Shown here: positions 40,644-49,005 of the stretch, piece after piece
Layout: every line of letters begins with the position of its first letter
Position numbering within the stretch: the first letter of the stretch is position 1
Source: Pseudomonas sp. GD03944
Lineage (GTDB): Bacteria > Pseudomonadota > Gammaproteobacteria > Pseudomonadales > Pseudomonadaceae
Assembly (NCBI RefSeq): GCF_029839275.1
Contig: NZ_JAOCAH010000007.1
Coordinates: forward strand, 62,001 to 126,000
Length of the DNA stretch: 64,000 nucleotides
Reading direction: 5' to 3'
Notes under the pieces: generated by a model
Told to the model about the DNA's origin: nothing
Database searches by the model: none
What the model saw: only the letters and a program-made list of their open reading frames with translations
Position numbers and translations under genes: made by a program

Positions 40644-41438
40644 TCAGCGATTACGCAGAACGGCGTTGATGAAGTCGCCCTGGTTGGCTTCATCCGCGTG
40701 GGTGGTGAACTGCAACTGGCCGTTCTGCTCGTGCAGTTTCATTTTCTCGCCGAAGCTGCATTCGACGCCCTTGATGCTCTTCGACTCGGCTTTGAACGCA
40801 TCGGTGCTGCCGCACAGGTAGGCGAGCTGGTTGACCACTTCACCGCAGTAACTCGGCACGCTCAGGCCGATCAGGCTGTTGTCATCGATGGCGTCCCAGT
40901 TCACCGAAGTGGTCAGCGGGGTGCCGCAGGCCTCGGAGGCATCACGGTCCATCTTGCGCAGGCTGTCGGTGTAGGCCTCCAGGCGCTTCTTGCGATCGAA
41001 GGCGGCAAGGCGAGCCTGCAGGCCGGCCTTTTCCTGGCGTTGGTAGAGCGCCAGCAGGTCGCTCGATTTGAAGGCCTGGGTCTTGCTTTCGTTGAAGCTC
41101 AGGTCGTAGCCCGGGGTGTTCGGCAGGTTGAGCTGCAGGCTCTCGCCACCCCAGGCGCGGCGCTTGTTCAGCAGGTTGTAGTCGCGGCCATCGAGGCGGA
41201 TGCCGTAGTCGCTCTGCTCGTTGCCCAGGTCATGCACCTGGGTGAGGAACACGACCTCGTCGAGGGGATGGTTGATGCCTTTGACCTGGACCAGTGCCTG
41301 CCTGCCGTCGGCGCTGGGGGCGAGGGTGAGGCTGACACCCTGGCCGGCGTCGAACACCTGCGGGTGTTTGGCCAGTTCCAGTGCGCTGGCCTGCAGGCTG
41401 AAGAGGGCGGTGGCGCAGAAAATAGCGAGGGGTTTCAT
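40644..41438 (-). CDS. Exported protein of unknown function
   Basis: A 264-residue protein with a clear signal peptide (MKPLAIFCATALFSLQASA). The mature part is hydrophilic with a helical, Lys/Arg-rich middle (about 128-170: LLALYQRQEKAGLQARLAAF) and four cysteines after residue 170 that could pair in the periplasm. I do not recognise the family. It is a single gene between the AraC regulator and purE. Confidence 0.75.
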   Translation of the reverse strand: MKPLAIFCATALFSLQASALELAKHPQVFDAGQGVSLTLAPSADGRQALVQVKGINHPLDEVVFLTQVHDLGNEQSDYGIRLDGRDYNLLNKRRAWGGESLQLNLPNTPGYDLSFNESKTQAFKSSDLLALYQRQEKAGLQARLAAFDRKKRLEAYTDSLRKMDRDASEACGTPLTTSVNWDAIDDNSLIGLSVPSYCGEVVNQLAYLCGSTDAFKAESKSIKGVECSFGEKMKLHEQNGQLQFTTHADEANQGDFINAVLRNR

Positions 41439-41577
41439 GGTGACACGTCCTTGTATGGATGAAAGGCGCCCATTCTAGAGCGCTGCGCCAGCGCCTTCTG
41501 TGCGTCAGGTCGCCCCGGCGGCGTAAAGGGGTGGCAGTGCGCCGCTGCGCCAGTCAATCGGCGCTGGCCTGCTGTCC

Positions 41578-41603
41578 GTGGGAGGCGCTTCAGCGGCGAG
41601 CTG
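41578..41603 (+). repeat. REP-type element
   Basis: GTGGGAGGCGCTTCAGCGGC followed by GAGCTG, identical over 25 of 26 bases to the element at 39498-39523. Confidence 0.7.
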
Positions 41604-41758
41604 CCCCGCCCCAAACACCAACGGCCCCGCGCCCGGGCACTCTTTGCGCGCAAACCATCCGCCGCTGGACAAACGGTTGTGGCGCATGTTCGCCAGCCAT
41701 GGCTTTGCGGTATACTGCGCGGCCTTTTGGCCGGTCCTGCCCGGCCCGAATTCGCACA

Positions 41759-41797
41759 CAAGCCACGCCGGTCTACCCGCGTGGCTTGTTGGTTTTT
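41759..41797 (+). terminator. Attenuator-like hairpin in the purE leader
   Basis: CAAGCCACGC and GCGTGGCTTG form a perfect 10-bp stem (loop 10 nt), followed by TTGGTTTTT, 38 bp before the purE start and about 40 nt after the likely transcription start. Being inside the leader, it would act as an attenuator and not as the end of an upstream gene, because the upstream gene points away. Confidence 0.6.
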
Positions 41798-41835
41798 GAT
41801 GCGCCGACAGGCGCCCGACAGAAAGAGGCACGACG

Positions 41836-42327
41836 ATGAGCGCACTGGTTGGCGTGATCATGGGCTCCAAGTCCGATTGGTCCACCCTTAGCCACACCGC
41901 CGAGATGCTGGACAAGCTGGGCATCCCCTACGAGGTCAAGGTGGTCTCCGCCCACCGCACCCCGGACTTGCTGTTCCAGTACGCCGAGCAGGCCGAAGGC
42001 CGCGGCATCCAGGTGATCATCGCCGGTGCCGGCGGCGCGGCGCACCTGCCGGGCATGTGCGCGGCCAAGACCCACCTGCCGGTGCTCGGTGTGCCGGTGC
42101 AATCGGCGGTGCTCTCGGGCGTCGACTCGCTGCTGTCCATCGTGCAGATGCCGGCGGGCATTCCGGTGGCCACCCTGGCGATCGGCAAGGCCGGTGCGAT
42201 CAACGCGGCGTTGCTGGCGGCGAGCATCCTCGGCCACCAGCACCCGCAGTTCCACGCGGCGCTCAAGCAGTTCCGCCAGGACCAGACGGACACCGTGCTG
42301 GACAACCCGGATCCGCGCGAGGCCTGA
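41836..42327 (+). CDS. purE: N5-carboxyaminoimidazole ribonucleotide mutase
   Basis: The 163-residue PurE interconverts N5-CAIR and CAIR in purine synthesis. The phosphate-binding start [13 protein letters not shown] and [13 protein letters not shown] and [11 protein letters not shown] loops are intact, as is [20 protein letters not shown]. It lies 35 bp before purK, forming purEK. Confidence 0.97.
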   Translation: MSALVGVIMGSKSDWSTLSHTAEMLDKLGIPYEVKVVSAHRTPDLLFQYAEQAEGRGIQVIIAGAGGAAHLPGMCAAKTHLPVLGVPVQSAVLSGVDSLLSIVQMPAGIPVATLAIGKAGAINAALLAASILGHQHPQFHAALKQFRQDQTDTVLDNPDPREA

Positions 42328-42362
42328 GTGCCCGCGGCAGCTTTTTGAAAGGGGCTTCGCAG

Positions 42363-43448
42363 ATGAAAATCGGTGTGATCGGTGGCGGCCAGCTGGGTCG
42401 CATGCTGGCTCTGGCGGGTACCCCGCTGGGGATGAACTTCGCCTTCCTGGACCCGGCGCCGGACGCCTGTGCCCAAGCCCTGGGCGAGCATATCCGCGCG
42501 GACTACGGTGACCAGGATCACTTGCGCCAGCTGGCCGATGAAGTCGATCTGGTGACCTTCGAGTTCGAAAGCGTGCCAGCGGAAACCGTAGCCTTCCTGT
42601 CCCAGTTCGTGCCGGTCTACCCGAGTGCCGATGCCCTGCGTATCGCCCGTGATCGCTGGTTCGAGAAATCGATGTTCAAGGACCTCGGCATCCCGACGCC
42701 CGAGTTCGCCGACATCCAGTCGCAAGCGGATCTCGACGCGGCGGTCGCCTCGATCGGTTTGCCTGCGGTGATGAAGACCCGCACCCTGGGTTACGACGGC
42801 AAGGGCCAGAAGGTCCTGCGCAAGCCCGAAGACGTGACTGGCGCCTTCGCCGAACTCGGCAGCGTGCCCTGCATCCTCGAAGGCTTCGTGCCGTTCAGCG
42901 GTGAAGTCTCGCTGGTGGCGGTGCGTGCCCGTGACGGCGAGACGCGCTTCTACCCGCTGGTGCACAACACCCATGACAGCGGCATCCTCAGCCTGTCCAT
43001 CGCCAGCACCGACCACCCGCTGCAAGCCCTGGCCGAAGACTACGTGGGCCGGGTGCTGCAGAAGCTGGATTACGTGGGCGTCATGGCCTTCGAATTCTTC
43101 GAGGTGGACGGTGGCCTGAAGGCCAACGAAATCGCCCCGCGCGTGCACAACTCCGGACACTGGACCATCGAAGGCGCCGAGTGCAGCCAGTTCGAGAACC
43201 ACCTGCGTGCCGTGGCCGGCCTGCCGCTGGGTTCGACCGCCAAGGTGGGGGAGAGCGCGATGCTCAACTTCATCGGCAGCGTGCCGCCTGTGGATAAAAT
43301 CGTCGCGATTGCCGGCTGCCACCTGCACCACTACGGCAAGGCCTTCAAGGTCGGTCGCAAGGTCGGGCACGCCACGTTGCGTTGCGAGGACCGCGCGTCC
43401 CTGGATACGCAGATTGCCGCCGTTCAGACGCTGATCAGCCAGGGCTGA
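42363..43448 (+). CDS. purK: N5-carboxyaminoimidazole ribonucleotide synthase
   Basis: The 361-residue ATP-grasp enzyme makes N5-CAIR from AIR, bicarbonate and ATP, the step before PurE. Seen: KIGVIGGGQLGRMLALA, KTRTLGYDGKGQ, and FFEVDGGLKANEIAPRVHNSGHWT. The ATG at 42363 with AAAGGGG upstream gives the standard N-terminus; a long frame from 42057 runs over purE and is not used. Confidence 0.96.
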   Translation: MKIGVIGGGQLGRMLALAGTPLGMNFAFLDPAPDACAQALGEHIRADYGDQDHLRQLADEVDLVTFEFESVPAETVAFLSQFVPVYPSADALRIARDRWFEKSMFKDLGIPTPEFADIQSQADLDAAVASIGLPAVMKTRTLGYDGKGQKVLRKPEDVTGAFAELGSVPCILEGFVPFSGEVSLVAVRARDGETRFYPLVHNTHDSGILSLSIASTDHPLQALAEDYVGRVLQKLDYVGVMAFEFFEVDGGLKANEIAPRVHNSGHWTIEGAECSQFENHLRAVAGLPLGSTAKVGESAMLNFIGSVPPVDKIVAIAGCHLHHYGKAFKVGRKVGHATLRCEDRASLDTQIAAVQTLISQG

Positions 43449-43537
43449 CCCGGGCGGTCAGGCGATCCGGGCTCCCTGCGAGGGGCCCGGATGCTCTCCG
43501 AAATGTCAGCCTTACCGTCCCGCAGCAGTCGCGAGCC

Positions 43538-44299
43538 ATGAAGCCCATCATCCTGCTGTGCCTGCTGGCCATCGTTCCTCTCTGCTATGCCGACCCGGTC
43601 CTGCGGGTCGATTACCGTGATCGTCCGCCTGAAATGCAGAGGCAGGATGGCAAGCCTGTCGGTCCGTTGATCACGGTGCTGGAGACCGCTGCCGAGCGCG
43701 TCGGGGTGAGCCTCGAATGGCGGCACGCGCCCTTCGTGCGCAGCCTGAATGACTTGCGTAACGGTCGCGTCGATCTCGTCCCACGCGTGGTCTACACCGC
43801 CGAGCGCAGGGACTACGTGCATTTTCTGCCGGCTATCGGTACCCAGCGTAAAAGTGTCCGCTTCGTCGTCATGCCGGGGCAAGAGCGCAGCATCCGGCAC
43901 TACGGTGACCTGTACGGCAAAGTGGTGGGTGCCAAGCGGGGCACGGCTTATTTCGAGCGTTTCGACGGCGACGCGCGGCTCGACAAGAGCCTGGGGACCG
44001 ACGATCACGTGCTGGCGAAGATGTTCCGCGCCGGTCGCCTCGATGCCCTGGCCGTGCTCGATGTCGAAGCCCTGGAGGCCCAATTCCAGCGCCTGGGCTT
44101 CACCGACTACCGTTACGCCGACTACACCCACGAGCAGACCATCGGCAATTACTTCGGTGCCTCGAAGGTCCTGTACCAGGGCGAGAAGAAGGCACTGTAC
44201 GACCGCCTGGGTGACGCGCTGCGGCGCATGCGCGACGAGGGTGAAATCGTCCTGATCTACAACCGCCACGGGGTACCGGTGCCGAGCACCGAGGAGTAA
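43538..44299 (+). CDS. Periplasmic solute-binding-like protein (SBP family 3)
   Basis: A 253-residue exported protein: signal peptide MKPIILLCLLAIVPLCYA, then VLRVDYRDRPPEMQRQDGKP and GPLITVLETAAERVGVSLEW, a family 3 binding-protein pattern of the short, transporter-free type common in pseudomonads. The final segment (MRDEGEIVLIYNRHGVPVP) is typical of this group. It is 89 bp after purK in the same direction, past a weak hairpin. The ligand is unknown. Confidence 0.8.
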   Translation: MKPIILLCLLAIVPLCYADPVLRVDYRDRPPEMQRQDGKPVGPLITVLETAAERVGVSLEWRHAPFVRSLNDLRNGRVDLVPRVVYTAERRDYVHFLPAIGTQRKSVRFVVMPGQERSIRHYGDLYGKVVGAKRGTAYFERFDGDARLDKSLGTDDHVLAKMFRAGRLDALAVLDVEALEAQFQRLGFTDYRYADYTHEQTIGNYFGASKVLYQGEKKALYDRLGDALRRMRDEGEIVLIYNRHGVPVPSTEE

Positions 44300-44386
44300 C
44301 CCGGCCTTCGGGCCGAACTGGCTGCCGCGTGACCGGTCAGAGAAGGAGGGCGCACCTCGCCTCGCCATCCAATCGGGAGAATCGCC

Positions 44387-44632
44387 ATGGGTATTATCGG
44401 CACCCTTTTCATCGGCCTGATCGTTGGCCTCGTCGCACGCTTCCTCAAACCGGGTGATGACAGCATGGGCTGGATCATGACCATCCTGCTGGGTATCGGC
44501 GGCGCTTTCGCCGCCACCTATGGGGGCCAGGCGCTGGGCATCTATGACGCCGGTGAAGCCGCCGGATTCATTGGCGCGGTGATCGGTGCCATCGTTCTGC
44601 TGGTAATCTACGGGGCCATCAAGAAGCGTTGA
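44387..44632 (+). CDS. GlsB/YeaQ/YmgE-family small membrane protein
   Basis: An 81-residue inner-membrane protein with three hydrophobic segments (GIIGTLFIGLIVGLVARFL; WIMTILLGIGGAFAATYGG; GFIGAVIGAIVLLVIYGAI) and a KKR tail. GGGAG precedes the ATG. The family is stress-associated (transglycosylase-associated name) with no proven activity. Confidence 0.9.
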   Translation: MGIIGTLFIGLIVGLVARFLKPGDDSMGWIMTILLGIGGAFAATYGGQALGIYDAGEAAGFIGAVIGAIVLLVIYGAIKKR

Positions 44633-44652
44633 CCCCACCAGCGAGCCCGTTC

Positions 44653-45189
44653 ATGCGTCATTTCATTCTGTCCCTGCTCCTGCTGAGCAGCCTGGCCCAT
44701 GCCGAGCTGCCGGAAACCGACTGGCTGGAACTCATGCCGGAAGAAGACCGCCAGGCCCTCGAAGCCATGCCGGAAATCAGTCACGACACCCCGGAGCAGG
44801 ACAGCGGTTTCTACAACCCCGGCGGCCTGCGGCAGCAGGACAGCGACCTGCCGGCGGTCATGTACTCCACCAAGACCGTGCCCGGGCTGGACGGCAAGGC
44901 CATCCGCCTGGGGGGCTACCCGGTACCGCTGGAAACCGACAACGCCGGGCGCAGCACCCTGTTCTTCCTGGTGCCCTACCCGGGCGCCTGCATCCACGTC
45001 CCGCCACCGCCGCCTAACCAGCTGGTGCTGGTGCGTTACCCCAAGGGCATTGAGCTGCAGGACATCTACGCCCCGCTCTGGGTCGATGGCACGCTCAAGG
45101 TCGAACAGGTCAGCAACGACCTGGCGGATTCGGCCTATGCCATGGACGCGGGGGAGGTGCGATTGGTGACGGACGAGGATCTCTACTGA
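44653..45189 (+). CDS. DUF3299 exported protein
   Basis: A 178-residue protein with signal peptide MRHFILSLLLLSSLAHA and the DUF3299 core: LDGKAIRLGGYPVPLE, then LVPYPGACIHVPPPPPNQLV. DUF3299 proteins are periplasmic or lipoproteins often linked to lipocarrier or ABC-type export genes; the function is not settled. The last codons overlap the end of the convergent SH3-like gene. Confidence 0.85.
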   Translation: MRHFILSLLLLSSLAHAELPETDWLELMPEEDRQALEAMPEISHDTPEQDSGFYNPGGLRQQDSDLPAVMYSTKTVPGLDGKAIRLGGYPVPLETDNAGRSTLFFLVPYPGACIHVPPPPPNQLVLVRYPKGIELQDIYAPLWVDGTLKVEQVSNDLADSAYAMDAGEVRLVTDEDLY

Positions 45190-45998
45190 GGGCGCTCATC
45201 GTCGCAGAGCGTTGTATCGTCGCAGCGTAGCCAGCCCTCGATGGGCTTACCTTTTGCCGTGGTGTATCGAATCCTGTACCAGTAGGTATCGTCATCCGAC
45301 GTGGCATCGGTAAGGACAACTTCATCGCCGCTGATCAAATACATTCTGGTCGGCTGATCGATGCGGGGTTCGCGGTAAAGCACGGCCTTTTTCGACAGGA
45401 CGGTTGTCGAGACTGGTTTGCGAAGCCGATGGTCGAGATTGTTCGTGACGAGCAGGGTGTCTGTCCTGGCATCGTCCTGGTAACGGGTGCGCTTGATCGT
45501 GTCGCAGCCGACACAACTATCGGAATAGGCCAGGATGAGATCGTTGTTTTTTATCTGGTATATGTCTTCATGCCACATTGCACCGCTCCGGTAGCGGCTA
45601 ATGACGTGGCCGTGCGCGATAACGTAATTGCACAGCTGACGTGACGAATCGCCCAAAGGGTGAAGCGTGCCGAGTGCATTGTCATATCGATAGACCCGGG
45701 TGCATGCATTCACACTGCCTTCTGCCCGGTGCGTCAGGATGATTTCCGGCGTTCCATCCAGTGTCAGGTCGTCTACTGAAACCTGGTCATACCCGTCCCG
45801 CATTGCCTCCAGCATATCGCCCGGTGGTGTGAGGGTCGTGCAGCGCTCGGCTTGGCAGGCGGTGATTGAAAGCGCAGGCCAGGCACCTTCAACCAGCAGC
45901 GTCGTAGGCGCAGCGATGGCGCTGCTGGCGGTGATAAAGGTGGCGCCCAGTAGGGAAAAGAAGACGGGTTTCAGACCGGCAGGCTTCAGTTTTTCCAT
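45183..45998 (-). CDS. Exported protein with C-terminal SH3-like domain
   Basis: A 271-residue protein with an N-terminal hydrophobic signal (LKPVFFSLLGATFITASSAIAA). The middle (residues 75-170) has FG-GAP/VCBS-like hints (DLTLDGTPEIILTH) and four cysteines. The C-terminus (about 190-265) looks like a bacterial SH3 domain: SKKAVLYREPRIDQPTRMYL, GDEVVLTDATSDDDTYWYRI, GWLRCDD. The start is uncertain (45998 or 46031). It belongs to a run of exported genes next to the T6SS effector array; an immunity or cell wall binding role is only a guess. Confidence 0.65.
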   Translation of the reverse strand: MEKLKPAGLKPVFFSLLGATFITASSAIAAPTTLLVEGAWPALSITACQAERCTTLTPPGDMLEAMRDGYDQVSVDDLTLDGTPEIILTHRAEGSVNACTRVYRYDNALGTLHPLGDSSRQLCNYVIAHGHVISRYRSGAMWHEDIYQIKNNDLILAYSDSCVGCDTIKRTRYQDDARTDTLLVTNNLDHRLRKPVSTTVLSKKAVLYREPRIDQPTRMYLISGDEVVLTDATSDDDTYWYRIRYTTAKGKPIEGWLRCDDTTLCDDERPQ

Positions 45999-46035
45999 GG
46001 CGTATGGGCCTATCCCTATTGAAGAATCCATGCCT

Positions 46036-46401
46036 CTATCGCCAGTCTGAGACAGCGTCCTTGGCAGTCTCACACTCGCTGTGTGCTTTGCTTGCTGGCA
46101 TGCGAAAGAGTCTTTTCAAGACAACGAACATCAGGAGCGTCAGGCCAAGCGTTATAAACAACCCATCGGGCCAGCGATAGGGATCGTCGAACAACAGGCC
46201 CGTACTGATGACCGCCCACACCAGGCACAGCCGCGCGATGACGGAAAGGCGCGTGAGGAAGGGAATGACCGCCGCCACGACGAAGCCCGCAGCGCTTCCG
46301 ACAAGCGCCGTGGCATCCGTCGGGACCGTGATGCCAATAAGGAGCCCTGGCATCAGTAGACCGGAAACGATCGCCCAGGCGATTTTCAGCTTGTAGAGCA
46401 T
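46036..46401 (-). CDS. Small inner-membrane protein of unknown function
   Basis: A 121-residue protein with four hydrophobic segments (WAIVSGLLMPGLLIGITV; ALVGSAAGFVVAAVIPFL; VIARLCLVWAVISTGLLF; GLFITLGLTLLMFVVLKRLF) and a hydrophilic C-tail. It is 16 bp after the TPR-type gene in the same direction, so likely in one operon with it. No family recognised. Confidence 0.65.
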   Translation of the reverse strand: MLYKLKIAWAIVSGLLMPGLLIGITVPTDATALVGSAAGFVVAAVIPFLTRLSVIARLCLVWAVISTGLLFDDPYRWPDGLFITLGLTLLMFVVLKRLFRMPASKAHSECETAKDAVSDWR

Positions 46402-46417
46402 AGGAACATGCTGCGTT

Positions 46418-47458
46418 TTACTTCCTTGAAATGACGCGCTCCGGGATTCTTGCCTGCTTGCCGGTGGAGATCATCTTTTCGTGATACTGGCCGTAGGCGT
46501 TGCGCGCGGCGTCTTTCTGGTCCAGTGCCCAATAGGCATCCGCCAGGTTCAGGTAGGCGACGACCCTGTCCGGGTGCTTGCGGGTGATGTGTTCCAGCAG
46601 GGCGGCGGCTTCCTGGTAATAGCCGGCCTGCTCGAACAGGAATCCAAGGTCGTTGGACCAGCCGACTTTTCCTGGAAAGTAGTATTTCTCGACGATATAG
46701 CTGGCCGGGTCGCATGCGCCCTCGTCATCGCTCGCCATGAAGTAGCTGGCGAGGGTCTTCAGCTCTTCACGGTTGCCGGCCTTGTAGGCCTTCAGCGCAG
46801 CGTCGAAATTGCGGGATGCCGTCTCCGGCATCAGCTTTTCCGCGGCAAGCCCCGCTGTCTGGTGCTTGAGGCGCAGATCCTTCAGCGCGCCGAATGCGCG
46901 GGTGCCATCGAAGTCGGCGAGCGAGGCAAAACCAAGGGTTTTCCCGTCGATGGCGTAGGTACTCAGGAGCGACTGGTCACAGGCGGTGTTGTTTTCATTC
47001 AGCAGGATCTGGGTCAGGTCGAAGGCCTTCGAGGCACCGTCGTATCTGAACGTCAGGTTGAAGTTGTAGGCGCCGTTGCCGTCTTCCCGGGTGACGAGCA
47101 TCAGGTAATCGCCCGCCTGGGCCGAGGACAAGAGCAGGGTGTGGCGCTCACCCTGCAGGTCGGTAACCGCTACCTTTCCTCGGTTTTCGGCCACCAGGTC
47201 CGCCATGAAGCCATCGTAGCTGTGGGGTGAGTAGGCATTCTCGATGCGGGGCAAGGCCTTGTCCGTATCCACCACTGTCGTGCCCGCACGGTCGATGATC
47301 TGCAGGCGCTGTGGTTGCGCGCCTGAACCGTCCACGAGACGCAGCTCCGCGAGTGCAGATAAGCCTTCGGGTTTGATCGTTTCGGCGGTCGCCACGGCGC
47401 TGGACAGCAGCAGAATGAAGGTCAGCGAAGGCAGCAAGCGGGCGTTATCGAGCGGCAT
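46418..47458 (-). CDS. Exported protein with C-terminal TPR-like repeats
   Basis: A 346-residue protein with signal peptide (LLPSLTFILLLSSAVATAE). The middle is a beta-rich domain (about 50-190) with no family I know; the C-terminus has two to three TPR-like helical pairs (LGFLFEQAGYYQEAAALLEH; VAYLNLADAYWALDQKDAAR). The start at 47458 is preferred to 47503. Similar TPR-containing exported proteins occur beside T6SS peptidoglycan hydrolase effectors, so an immunity-type role is possible but unproven. Confidence 0.65.
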   Translation of the reverse strand: MPLDNARLLPSLTFILLLSSAVATAETIKPEGLSALAELRLVDGSGAQPQRLQIIDRAGTTVVDTDKALPRIENAYSPHSYDGFMADLVAENRGKVAVTDLQGERHTLLLSSAQAGDYLMLVTREDGNGAYNFNLTFRYDGASKAFDLTQILLNENNTACDQSLLSTYAIDGKTLGFASLADFDGTRAFGALKDLRLKHQTAGLAAEKLMPETASRNFDAALKAYKAGNREELKTLASYFMASDDEGACDPASYIVEKYYFPGKVGWSNDLGFLFEQAGYYQEAAALLEHITRKHPDRVVAYLNLADAYWALDQKDAARNAYGQYHEKMISTGKQARIPERVISRK

Positions 47459-47588
47459 TGTCCGTACTTCGTAGGCAGTCAACGACTCTTCCTCTTCATC
47501 CATGCGAAGGTTGCAGCCCCCGCTACGGTGCTTGATGTGCTCGACGGGTCCATCGCGACAATCAGTCTACAAAACGATCTTACCGGTG

Positions 47589-48176
47589 TCAGAGGCCGCA
47601 CGCTGTGCCAAAGGTCTTGTAAAAAACGGTCTGGCCTGCGGACTGGAAGGTGAAATCAACGTATCGGTCATCTGACTCGTTATATTCAGACTGATTGAAC
47701 TGATTGACCGTGGCTAACCTGGCGCTCATGCCCTCGAAGGCATAGAGGGTTCTCGTTTCGTTGATGTCGCGCTGTTGCAGCTCCAGGGCGAATCCGTCGA
47801 GTTTGACGAACAGCACGTTATCGATCTCGACGGCAATCGGTTTGGCCTCGCCCAGCGTCCGATATTGCCCGTCGACCGGAACCAGCACGCAGCGGTAATT
47901 CTCGATGCCGCCACCCTCTTGGTATTGAGACACGGCTTCTTGGTAGGTGATGGGCTCCAACTCGAAAGCGGCACAGCCCATGAGATACCCCAAGGACAAT
48001 ATCAATGCGAGCGCCTGGCCGGTCCTGTGTCGTGCCAAGAGGATTTGTTTACGGGTGTTGATACGGAACGGGTGGGTTGAGGCCAACGTGCTATCGGCCG
48101 CTGCCGGTATGTCCAAATGCTGGGGACATGGGCGGTACGCTGCGATTCGAGGTTGAACGTTACGTTTGTTCGGCAT
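47589..48176 (-). CDS. Lipoprotein-like protein of unknown function
   Basis: The frame holds a lipobox-like LALILSLGYLMGCAAF and a mature domain of about 130 residues (YRCVLVPVDGQYRTLGEAKP; VLFVKLDGFALELQQRDINE). With the ATG at 48176 (GGAAGAG upstream) the lipobox is near residue 68, too far for a normal signal peptide; a non-ATG start closer to the lipobox may be the real one. No family recognised. It lies between the TPR gene and a decayed effector fragment. Confidence 0.5.
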   Translation of the reverse strand: MPNKRNVQPRIAAYRPCPQHLDIPAAADSTLASTHPFRINTRKQILLARHRTGQALALILSLGYLMGCAAFELEPITYQEAVSQYQEGGGIENYRCVLVPVDGQYRTLGEAKPIAVEIDNVLFVKLDGFALELQQRDINETRTLYAFEGMSARLATVNQFNQSEYNESDDRYVDFTFQSAGQTVFYKTFGTACGL

Positions 48177-48301
48177 GCGTTGGGCTCTTCCATTCTGAGC
48201 GGGTAGTTGGCTTGAGCGAATCACAAGCGGCCACCTTACCTGTCTATAAAACGATCAAGCCATCGTGTTGGAAGGCGGCAATCAATGTTCATACCTAGGG
48301 C

Positions 48302-48500
48302 TGGGATTACCGTCTTTGTCGGCGAACAAATTCCAACCGCCACCAGCAGGTTGTGCTGGGTGTGCTACTGCCTTCTACAGGGGATTGGACCTGAGGCTTG
48401 TTTGCCGCTGGCAGGCCATCCAGCAATGCTTGAGGGCTGGGGCTGCTGCAGACCGTGTTGATTAAGGCGAACCCAGTAGAAAAGATTCCCGCATGAGACG
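48302..48500 (-). pseudogene. Decayed fragment of the T6SS effector linker
   Basis: 48302-48436 aligns with 50281-50420 (shared TGGGATTACCGTCTTTGTC, AACCGCCACCAG, TTGTGCTGGG and GCAGGCCATCCAG) with scattered changes and stops; 48455-48485 resembles 57663-57693 of the effector N-terminal part. It is thus a fourth, internally deleted and degenerate copy of the N-terminal/linker gene at the far end of the array, joined to no tip of its own. Confidence 0.65.
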
Positions 48501-48535
48501 TAAATTTTATTGTAAGGCTGTAAATATCTTTTGGG

Positions 48536-48958
48536 TTACTCTAGGTCTAATAAGCTTCCCTGTTCACTGTCTGGGGTGCAAGCTATATAGGATAAATATT
48601 TGGAGTTCTTTTTTATTAGCACTCCATGCTTGGGCGTCTGTGTGTCTTGTACTCTATTTATTGTTGATTTTACTATGTAGGTATAAGTTCCATTTGGAAA
48701 GGATATGGAGTTTGATAGTTCATTTCCGGATAAATCATTTATAGATATTTTTACATTGCTTATGGATTTCGTTAGCGTGAGTTCTGGTAACTGATTGCTC
48801 TGGCCGAAAGAGTAGGTGAATGTAGTTCCGTTTTTATAAATGGCAATGTTCTTTTTTGTTTCTGTTGTGCAGGAAAATATGGGATTTTGAAGTTCTGAGC
48901 TTTGTGCTGTTTGAAATGCTTGAGCGGTAAGTAGTAAGAAGAAGTAGATATATTTCAT
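48536..48958 (-). CDS. Exported putative immunity protein (paired with GH19 tip)
   Basis: A 140-residue AT-rich gene product with signal peptide (MKYIYFFLLLTAQAFQTAQS), so periplasmic. It is related to the 172-residue protein at 51085-51603: shared FSC-T, TYSFG/TYYFG, LELT/ELTLT, ISF-G-Y-Y, HGVLI/SGIVV and a late Cys in the same order. It lies 47 bp downstream of the GH19 tip gene. The position and export fit immunity against a peptidoglycan hydrolase acting in the periplasm. No named family is recognised. Confidence 0.65.
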   Translation of the reverse strand: MKYIYFFLLLTAQAFQTAQSSELQNPIFSCTTETKKNIAIYKNGTTFTYSFGQSNQLPELTLTKSISNVKISINDLSGNELSNSISFPNGTYTYIVKSTINRVQDTQTPKHGVLIKKNSKYLSYIACTPDSEQGSLLDLE

Positions 48959-49005
48959 GAAAATTTCCCGAGCCATGAGTTAAAAATCATAAGCAGCGAA
49001 GAATG

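Larger units (their letters stand above)
41439..41835. other. Intergenic region upstream of purE
   Basis: About 400 bp without a supportable gene. It holds a REP element (41578-41603), a -10-like TATACT at 41711-41716 with only a weak -35, and a hairpin with T-run listed separately. Short open frames in it have no ribosome site. Confidence 0.6.

Noticed and set aside
48493..48744. An 83-codon hydrophobic plus-strand frame
   Set aside because: It lies antisense to the exported immunity-like gene 48536-48958, whose signal peptide and paralogue support the minus strand; the hydrophobicity comes from AT-rich codons read backwards.
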